Notes under the pieces: generated by a model
Database searches by the model: none
Seen by the model: the letters and a program-made list of their open reading frames with translations, nothing else
What the model was told of the DNA's origin: nothing
DNA from: CAVQOB01 sp963714325
GTDB lineage: Bacteria; Pseudomonadota; Alphaproteobacteria; Rhizobiales; Hyphomicrobiaceae
Assembly: GCA_963714325.1 (NCBI GenBank)
Contig: CAVQOB010000018.1
Coordinates: forward strand, 1 to 34,081
Length of the DNA stretch: 34,081 bases
Direction: 5' to 3'
Program-made: the position numbers and the translations under genes
Shown: positions 33,979 to 34,081 of the stretch, in pieces
Numbering within the stretch: position 1 is the first letter of the stretch
Layout of the letters: each line of letters starts with the position of its first letter

Positions 33979-34081
33979 ATTTCTGTTTGGCACGCCTGCA
34001 TTCTCTAAAAATTGCTGTTATACTGGGCAATCAGTTGATTGACGCGTGTTGCACGGTTGCGATTCCAGTTTGGGGCGGGCT

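Noticed and set aside
34019..34024. TATACT as a promoter -10 box for a gene beyond the right edge
   Set aside because: No acceptable -35 box lies 16-18 bases upstream; the nearest TTGGCA is 26 bases away.

Overview
The window looks like chromosomal DNA of an alphaproteobacterium, most likely a member of the Hyphomicrobiales (Bradyrhizobium/Xanthobacteraceae-like). The DNA is GC-rich. It carries two adjacent short DUF1127-type proteins, and gene orders I associate with that group: YggT, DUF167 protein, folD; and nnrD, glnB, glnA with a sigma-54 promoter. This placement is inference from gene content, not from a database search.

Region 1 (1-13.46 kb) is an accessory, probably catabolic island built around a divergent promoter at 10589-10786. 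Leftward run an FAD-dependent oxidoreductase, the two separate subunits of an aconitase-X-type dehydratase, a solute-binding protein, a fused two-domain permease, a second paralogous solute-binding protein, an ABC ATPase (frameshifted) and an IlvD/Edd-family dehydratase. A histidine-phosphatase relative that has lost its catalytic histidine runs off the left edge. Rightward run two overlapping paralogous amidohydrolases and a small Rieske protein. Together this reads as uptake plus stepwise breakdown of an unidentified hydroxylated carboxylate. No regulator lies in the window, but a 24-bp palindrome sits in the divergent promoter.

Region 2 (13.8-17.1 kb) holds a leftward trio (beta-class glutathione S-transferase, YaiI/DUF188 protein, four-helix membrane protein), then fabI and two tiny genes rightward. 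Region 3 (17.2-25.7 kb) has recQ, a large envelope protein joining DUF937, TolA-like coiled coils, a membrane helix and an OmpA-like domain, a DUF2939 protein, an M24B aminopeptidase P and two DUF1127-type proteins. Region 4 (25.7-34 kb) is housekeeping: prmA, a TMEM143-like DUF3754 protein, YggT, a DUF167 protein, folD, tRNA-Gln(TTG), bifunctional NAD(P)HX repair enzyme, and the nitrogen-control pair glnB-glnA.

Five genes (ABC ATPase, DUF937/OmpA protein, aminopeptidase P, glnB, glnA) contain six single-base indels. Two of the genes are strongly conserved and each resumes perfectly after the indel, so consensus sequencing error is the likeliest explanation. I annotate them as whole genes with the break positions given.
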